Source: Echinarachnius parma
Lineage: Eukaryota; Echinodermata; Echinoidea; Clypeasteroida; Echinarachniidae
Length of the DNA stretch: 64,000 nucleotides
NCBI GenBank assembly: GCA_037951105.1
Contig: JBAMJV010009670.1
Coordinates: 1-64,000, forward strand
Reading direction: 5' to 3'
Of this stretch, positions 58,251-64,000 are shown in pieces. The notes under the pieces were generated by a model. The model was given only the letters and a program-made list of their open reading frames with translations, was not told the origin of the DNA and made no database searches. Made by a program: the position numbers and the translations under genes. How positions within the stretch are numbered: the stretch's first letter is position 1; every line of letters starts with the position of its first letter.

Positions 58251-59258
58251 GCCCAGTGGGGTATTATTTGACGTTTTTGCACACTTTTACTATATCGGGA
58301 ATATCTTTCTAACCATTGAAGCTACCCCCTACAAACCATACATTTCTGGAAAGGTTAGAACATGGGGATTCCAACAAAACTAAATTAAAGACAATTGGAC
58401 TTAAAATAAAAGTTTAAATAGCAATTATATAGAGAAAAATAAAATTTCAAACTTTTAGCATGTCAACATTCAAAACGTATCTCCTCCGAGGTATAGGGGC
58501 GTATACATTCTACATTTTAAAGATAGATATTATGATGCTATACAAACAAACTAATGATGGCTTTTTACATTATTCAGCTATCTTCATAGTCAAAAGACAA
58601 TTTTGCAAAAAATCAGAAATGTACATATGAAATGTACATATTTTGGTTTACAATAGGGTTACCTCTAAAAGCCATCGTTAATCTGTTCATCTACAAACAA
58701 GGAATAATTCCTCCAAATTTCATTGAATTTGAGTAAATACTTTTTAAGTTTTTAGAATTTTAGTCTTAAAAATCTGATTTTCAGCAAATGAGCTTGAAAG
58801 GTCATATACAATATTGATATTTATTTGATAAATGTGACATGGATACAAATAGGCAAATAGCGGGATAATTAGTCGGTAGTTGATTCAATGGAAGTTTAGG
58901 GCATGTTATTCACATATAAACTGCCATGTTTATTTTCTGCATGACATTAGATGTTGCTACTTCACTCTGAAAAAAGAGGAACACAATTTGGATGGTCAAA
59001 ATTTTGATTAGGGACAATTTTATTTGGACTATTTATGAAAAGTACAATTAAAAATCTCCAATCTAAGCCAGAAAATAAGCACTTTCGGTCCCCAAAATAT
59101 ACAACATTGATAACAAAATCCTTAATTTGTCCATTTAATAGCTACCCCCTACCCCACAATGTATGTATTGTCTTAAAGCTTAGAATCCATGGATCATTTT
59201 AAGATAAAAATCTCAATTTTGATGAAAAAAAAAATCAATACCCCACCGGGCCCCTTAA
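58247..59258. mobile_element. Adjoining element with GGGGCCCnGTGGGGTATT ends
   Basis: The left end GGGGCCCAGTGGGGTATTAT and right end AATACCCCACCGGGCCCC are inverted, and TTAA follows on the right (59255-59258). About 1 kb, AT-rich interior with no coding signal. Together with the preceding element it forms a unit bounded by TTAA at 57596 and 59255. Confidence 0.75.
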
Positions 59259-59827
59259 GTCTGATTACTTATCATTATGAAGTCAGGACGGCGCTGTTGA
59301 TGATAATCTATGAGGCACAAATAGTTTCATGGGACATGCGCCCAGGGCCTGTTCTTAGAGGGAGCTATTCAGGTAGATCCAGATAAATACAATATAGAAG
59401 GTCTAGAAGCCCAAGTGAGAAATCGTATGACGTTTTAACCACGGATAGGCAACGCTCAGATTACGACTTGCTCGTCTACATCTTATGCAAATGAGCTTGA
59501 ACGTTAGAGGTTCTAATCTAAACACGAGCAATCATTAGTCAAAAATGAAGAAAGGTTATGCACAAAAGTTATTCATATATTACTTCCATGTCTGGGTGGC
59601 GCCATGTATTACGCACCACGAGCACTCTTTACCCTATGTAATCCAGAGATTTGCGCAAGTGCCGCGCTCACGTATACGATTCCACTTTGATCGGAACATG
59701 TTGTGAAGACATTCCGGTTTGACGAAGCAGTAAATTAACACATAATATCTACAATCATTATCAATGAGAAAGTTTCATCGATACAATCGTGATGATGACC
59801 CTTGTTTATTCATAATTATATCTCCAA
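59259..59827. other. Intergenic, no gene seen
   Basis: Mixed composition. No open reading with recognisable domains. Confidence 0.4.
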
Positions 59828-59992
59828 GGCCCCGTTGCAGAAAGACGTACAATCGATTGAAAGTTACACTTAATTGAAAGTCTGAAAATGTGCGCGTTTT
59901 AACCAATCATTTTTGTGCATTTAGAACACGTGATCTGACTAACAATTAGTTGTAACTTACAATCGATTGCAGCTTTTTCTACAACGGGCCCC
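59828..59992. mobile_element. MITE, GGGCCCCGTTGCAGAAAG family, copy 3
   Basis: The ends GGCCCCGTTGCAGAAAGACG and CTTTTTCTACAACGGGCC are inverted, with inner ACAATCGATTG at both sides. The middle matches copy 1 (GCGnTTTTAACCAATCA). Confidence 0.85.
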
Positions 59993-60329
59993 AGATCCAG
60001 GATGCTACTTAAACTGTATTCCGTGTTTAGAAATAAATTCGTAGTATTCCTCGTTCATCATGCAAATAAGGCCACGATATATGACTGGAGATATCACCTG
60101 GAAGTAGTACCGCTGGTTGATGATCCACAGATTCCACACCTGTATCCACAGGTCTGTGGTTAAAATCAAAATGAATTGTTATTTCCCCCATTCACCATGA
60201 AAAATACTATATGGAGTGAGTTGGCGACATGGCCAAGGATCTCCAAGACGATCCATGAAGCAAAATAATATTCCCACATTTAGGGTTTGAGGAAAGCAGA
60301 GCTCCTTATTTTCTTCCATTGGTGTGGGA

Positions 60330-60413
60330 TTATGGTGATGATCCTTGGGCATGTGAGGCGCTGATCCATCCAACGACAGTTTCCATATCGAAGAGCTTCC
60401 CGCTAGGAACTTC
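60330..60413 (-). pseudogene. Decayed extra copy of CTHRC1-like last exon
   Basis: The minus strand reads AAGTTCCTAGCGGGAAGCTC, then TATGGAAACT, GGATGGATCAGCGCCTCA and AAGGATCATCACCATAA. These parallel exon-4 stretches AAGTTCCTAGTGGGGGACTG, TACGGGAACT, GGGTGGAACAGCGCCTCA and AAGGATCATCATCAAGG in the same order. Indels destroy the frame. It lies about 125 bp downstream of the intact exon at 60537-60688. Confidence 0.7.
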
Positions 60414-60536
60414 CATGCCAATAAATATATATCCTGAGTGATCAATGCATTTAACAGCCGATCTATACATCCCAAAATTAGACAAACATATCGGGACTCC
60501 ACTATTTGTAGATTATAGGATCCTGTAACAGGGTGT

Positions 60537-62753
60537 CTAGTATCCATACGGGGAAGCAGGGACCTCCTTGATGATGATCCTTGAGGCGCTGTTCCACCCA
60601 GTGGAAGCATCGTAGTTCCCGTATCCCGGACAGTCCCCCACTAGGAACTTAACGTTGACACTGCCCGCGCCGACAGTGTGACAATAACCTGAGATGAGGA
60701 AACAGAAACAAATCTCATTTTAAGATAGGGATGAATATTAAAATGCACATGTATAAGTATGACACATGCCATTGACTATTGATCAATACACCCTATATAC
60801 TCGGCACCCCACTTGGCACTCTATTCAGCACTCGTCTCGGTCCCCGACCCAGCACACAACGATGCACCGGCTCGACACCATACTCGTCACTCAACTAAGC
60901 ACCCGACTCTGTACCCCACTCGGTACCCTACTCGGCACCCTACTCGGCACATCACTTGCTACTCACTCGGCACACGACTCGACACCCTACTTGGGACTCC
61001 AATCAGCACCCTGCTCGGGACCCTACTAGACACCGCATTCGGAACTCCCGACTTTGCACTCGACTCAGCACCCTACTCGGCACCTGACTCGGCACCCCAC
61101 TTGGCACTCAACTCGTCAACCAACTTGGTACTTGAATATCGGGACCCGACTCTGCACCCCACTCGGCACCCGACTAGGCACCCTATGATGCACTCTTCTC
61201 GGCACCCGACTCGGAAATTAACTCGGCACCCAACTTGGTTCCCGAATATCGGCACCCGACTCGGCATTAAGCCCTCTGCAGACAGACTGAAGCCCGGCGC
61301 AGACAGAGCCGACTCGACCCGATCCGACTGGTTTTCAGTCAGGCTAGAGTCAGTTTCGCTCAGTCGGAGCCGATCCAACATGTTGAATCGGCCTCGAATG
61401 ACCTCCGACTGGCACTTGACTGGAAAAACCGGAGTCCTGAGGCAGCGTATACTGAGTTAATCATGTTGAAAACCAGTCGGATCGGGTCGAGTCGGCTCTG
61501 TCTGCGCTGGGCATGAGCCGACTCGACCCGATTCGACTGGTTTTCATTCGGATCGGCTCAGTTTTGCCAGTCGAGAGACAGTCGGATGCCAGTTGGGGCC
61601 GATTCAACACGATGCATCGGATCCGACCGACCGGGCCCAACTCTATCCTGTTTGTAACTAGTCGGATCGGGTCGAGTCGGCTCTGTCTGCAGATGGCTTA
61701 ATGCCCGGCGCAGACAGAGCCGACTCGACCCGATCCGACTGGTTTTCAGCCTGATTAACTCAGTATGCGCTGCCTCAGGACTCCGGTTTTTCCAGTCGAG
61801 TGCCAGTTGGAGTTCATCGAGGCCGATTCAACATGTTGGATCGGCTCCGACTGAGCGAAACTGACTCTAGCCTGTCTGAAAACCAGTCGGATCGGGTCGG
61901 CTCTGTCTGCGCTGGGCTTTAGACTCGGCACCCTAATCGGCACCCGACTCGGCACCGCACCGGAATTGGCACCCGACTTTAAGCCCGGCGCAGACAGAGC
62001 CGACTCGACCCAATCCGACTGGTTTTCAGTCAGGCTAGAGTCAGTTTCGCTCAGTCGGAGCCGATCCAACATGTTGAATCGGCCTTGAATGACATCCGAC
62101 TGGCACTTGACTGGAAAAACCGGAGTCCTGAGGCAGCACATACTGAGTTAAACAGGTTGAAAACCAGTCGGATCGGGTCGAGTCGGCTCTGTCTGCGCTG
62201 GGCATCTCGTTACTCGACTTGGCACCCAAGACGAGACCCGACTTGGCACCTAATCTGGTACTCGACATGATATCTAACTTGGACCCAATTTAGCACTGGA
62301 TCGGCACCTATTTAGACGCCCAACTCGACATCCGAATCAACACCCAAATCGCCAACCCAACCCAACTGAGCATATATGTGTGAAAGAAGACATTCATATA
62401 GAAAATACAAATAGTTGAACCATTCATGCTCATCGAAACAAAGATTGAACTAAAATTGACTTTCATTAGTCTATTGCTAGGGTTATGGTAATGATCATAA
62501 TATTGGAGTACTTATTTCAAACTAAACTACGAATTGAACTACTCTTACCAGAAATACTCCGATGTCGATGTAGATTCATGTAGTACGTGTTTGCCTGGTA
62601 GACGGTTCCGTCGATGGTCACGGGAGAGCACTCGTTGTCGTTGAACGTGAAGTACCATCTCTTGCAGCAGCCGCTGCAGCCATACAACCGGAGGTTGCCG
62701 CCGTAGTACACATACAGGGCCGAGTCGCTGTACCGCTTCGTGAAAGTGCACGT
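60537..62753 (-). CDS. CTHRC1: CTHRC1-like tandem duplicate, last two exons (5' part beyond window)
   Basis: Exon 62753-62549 (205 nt) and exon 60688-60537 (152 nt, stop at 60537-60539) have the same lengths, phases and splice sites as exons 3 and 4 of the gene at 47190-54712. The protein differs by only a few residues (RLYG for RTYG, NTYYMN for NTNNMN, DAST for DALT). The cysteines and TGWNSASRIIIKEVPASPYGY are retained, so this copy looks functional. Signal-peptide and collagen exons should lie right of 64000; none is visible between 62754 and 64000. The few differences suggest recent duplication or gene conversion. It transcribes in the same direction as the first copy, about 13 kb upstream of it. 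Confidence 0.9.
61267..61701. mobile_element. TTAA-flanked MITE containing a second foldback unit
   Basis: TTAAGCCCTCTGCAGACAG at the left and CTGTCTGCAGATGGCTTAA at the right. Inside, AAGCCCGGCGCAGACAGAGC (61290) and GCTCTGTCTGCGCTGGGC (ending 61512) bound a shorter foldback unit rich in CGACTCGACCCGATCCGACT. Confidence 0.8.
61702..61921. mobile_element. Foldback MITE of the GCCCGGCGCAGACAGAGCC family
   Basis: TGCCCGGCGCAGACAGAGCC on the left and GGCTCTGTCTGCGCTGGGC on the right. It shares its left TTAA with the preceding element. Confidence 0.8.
61979..62203. mobile_element. Foldback MITE of the GCCCGGCGCAGACAGAGCC family, further copy
   Basis: TTAAGCCCGGCGCAGACAG on the left and CTGTCTGCGCTGGGC on the right. 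The arms are nearly identical to the unit at 61290-61512, in the same orientation. Confidence 0.85.
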
Positions 62754-63523
62754 CTAAAAGTACAAGATATGTGATAACAAGATGACTGAAGAGATGTATT
62801 TTTTCATGAAATGATTACTATAGAATTAGTATAATCATACAATTACATGACGTTCGTATAACGCGGTATCCACGATTTATAAATCATCTGAACAGTTTCC
62901 AGTATAGGCGGATGAGGATGAATATAACACCCACATAAAATTCGTTCGAAATTAGTTCGAACAACCCTGTAATTTGGATTCTACGAATACAAATACCCGA
63001 ATAATTATGAAAAATGTGAAGAAATCATCTCTTCAACGCACTACATTTCGGCTAATATCAAATTTGTTTAACTGATTTAGCATATATATTTTCAGCAATG
63101 TTTAAGTTATTCACGTAAATGTATTGTATAAACAACATTTCCTTCATGTATGCCACGAACAAAAAAATAAAGAATGAACAAATACATTTTACATTTTACT
63201 AATCTTGGTTATTTGTTTTAGTCTTCGCTTTAACAGTATAATCGCAACGTGCGGTCATGGCTTGCCGCACAGCTGCACCGCACCGGCGAATGCTTGTAAA
63301 TCAGAATAAAAGGACGGTCTGACCTTTTATTATGTTGAGTTCTTACAATCAGTATGACTCCACTAAAAGAGGTTTCAAGCCCTAATTGTTTCAGGCAAGC
63401 TCTTAAATGACATTTTATTTCATACAAGACAAGAATTTCTCGAATTCTTAAACTTGGCTTGCAAAAGATTGACAGGGTCTTTAAAAAAAACATATGTATG
63501 TGATTAATCGATACGGTTTTATA
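62754..63523. other. Presumed intron of CTHRC1-like duplicate, no exon seen
   Basis: AT-rich. No collagen-type Gly-X-Y coding on either strand. Confidence 0.5.
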
Positions 63524-64000
63524 CAGGGTGGCCCCAAAAAACGGAACGGGGCACTTCCCAAAATGATTATGTCCGTCAGATATGGTGTCTCTACCAATGA
63601 AAAACGATACCAAGGACATTTTGGCGTTTTAAGGCGCTGTGAGTGACACCATGTCAGGTTTCCATCTTGTTCAATTTTTGTCTGATAAATCGGACTTACT
63701 GCCCGTCAAAGTATCGAACAACTATTCCCATTCTCTCGGCACACAGCTGAATTCACACTAACAATATCGCGCGTATTGCTCGTTGTTCGATGCTATGACG
63801 AGGAGTAAGTGCGATTTATCAGATACCGACTTGGTAAAAATTGACAAAAATGGGAACCTGACATGGTGTCACTCACACTCACAGCGCCTTAAAACAAACT
63901 ACACGACCAAAATTACTGTTCTTGGTATCGTTTTTCATTGGAAAAGACACCCTATCCGATGGACATAATAATTGTGTTACTTTATTTTGGGAAGTGCCCC
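63524..64000. mobile_element. Foldback MITE, TACAGGGTGGCCCCAAAAA end, cut by window edge
   Basis: Left end TACAGGGTGGCCCCAAAAAA, then GGGGCACTTCCCAAAATGAT, GGTATCGTTTTTCATTGG-type words and GACACCATGTCAGG. The right side repeats these inverted (CCTGACATGGTGTCACTCAC, TTGGTATCGTTTTTCATTGG, TTTTGGGAAGTGCCCC). The terminal CACCCTGTA should lie just past 64000. Confidence 0.85.

Larger units (their letters stand above)
60790..62350. repeat. Minisatellite, 10-bp unit ACTCGGCACC(C), in last intron of CTHRC1-like copy 2
   Basis: Long degenerate array (CACCCGACTCGG, CACCCTACTCGG, CACTTGGCACTC) interrupted by a cluster of inverted repeats at 61267-62203. It is equivalent in position to the array at 47430-47720. 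Confidence 0.93.

Noticed and set aside
60766-61460. Open readings of 87 and 215 codons with HPTRHPTRHPT patterns
   Set aside because: They are translation of the 10-bp minisatellite and foldback units in the last intron of the CTHRC1-like duplicate.

Overview
This is eukaryotic nuclear DNA, AT-rich, with spliced genes, introns of 0.4 to about 11 kb, and a very heavy load of palindromic and inverted-terminal-repeat DNA transposons. The gene types (RING/coiled-coil/NHL-like TRIM relatives, a CTHRC1-like secreted protein) and the repeat types (Tc1, hAT MITEs, TTAA-flanked MITEs, an Academ-like element) suggest an invertebrate deuterostome, most likely an echinoderm. The species cannot be fixed from this sequence alone.

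Genes: (1) A two-coding-exon TRIM-like gene on + (11356-13988, about 753 aa) has a canonical RING, no B-box, a coiled coil, a Ser-rich linker and a C-terminal NHL-like beta-propeller. (2) Tail-to-tail with it on - (23316-25511) is a paralogue with the same coiled coil and propeller but no RING. A GC-rich block with a consensus donor at 36993-37140 is a candidate 5' non-coding exon for it. (3) A four-exon CTHRC1-like gene on - (exons 54712-54641, 53828-53679, 50060-49856, 47341-47190) encodes 192 aa: signal peptide, short collagen stretch and the conserved Cys-rich C-terminal domain. (4) The last two exons of a near-identical tandem duplicate lie at 62753-62549 and 60688-60537; its first exons lie beyond the right edge. 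A decayed third copy of the last exon sits at 60330-60413.

Mobile DNA by region: 1-4350 is the right-hand bulk of a large palindromic transposon whose coding region has an XPG-like nuclease half (+) and a Cys8 zinc-finger half (-) in opposite orientations. These features match what I recall of the Academ superfamily. 27311-30290 is a decayed second copy that keeps both termini, coding relics and a probable 3-bp target duplication. Two dead Tc1 elements lie at 21195-22580 and 43496-44887. Several TTAA-flanked MITE families (17540, 18274, 30300, 33552, 45689, 48514, 57596, 61267 and others), two hAT-type MITEs with exact 8-bp duplications (20118, 31042) and several long foldback elements (14735, 31658, 35986, 37942, 50869) fill most of the non-genic space. 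Minisatellites are frequent, including a 10-bp-unit array in the last intron of both CTHRC1-like copies.

I see no operon-like or defence-cluster organisation. The most unusual items are the rearranged Academ-like element and its relic, the RING-plus/RING-minus TRIM pair, and the repeat-rich CTHRC1-like duplication.
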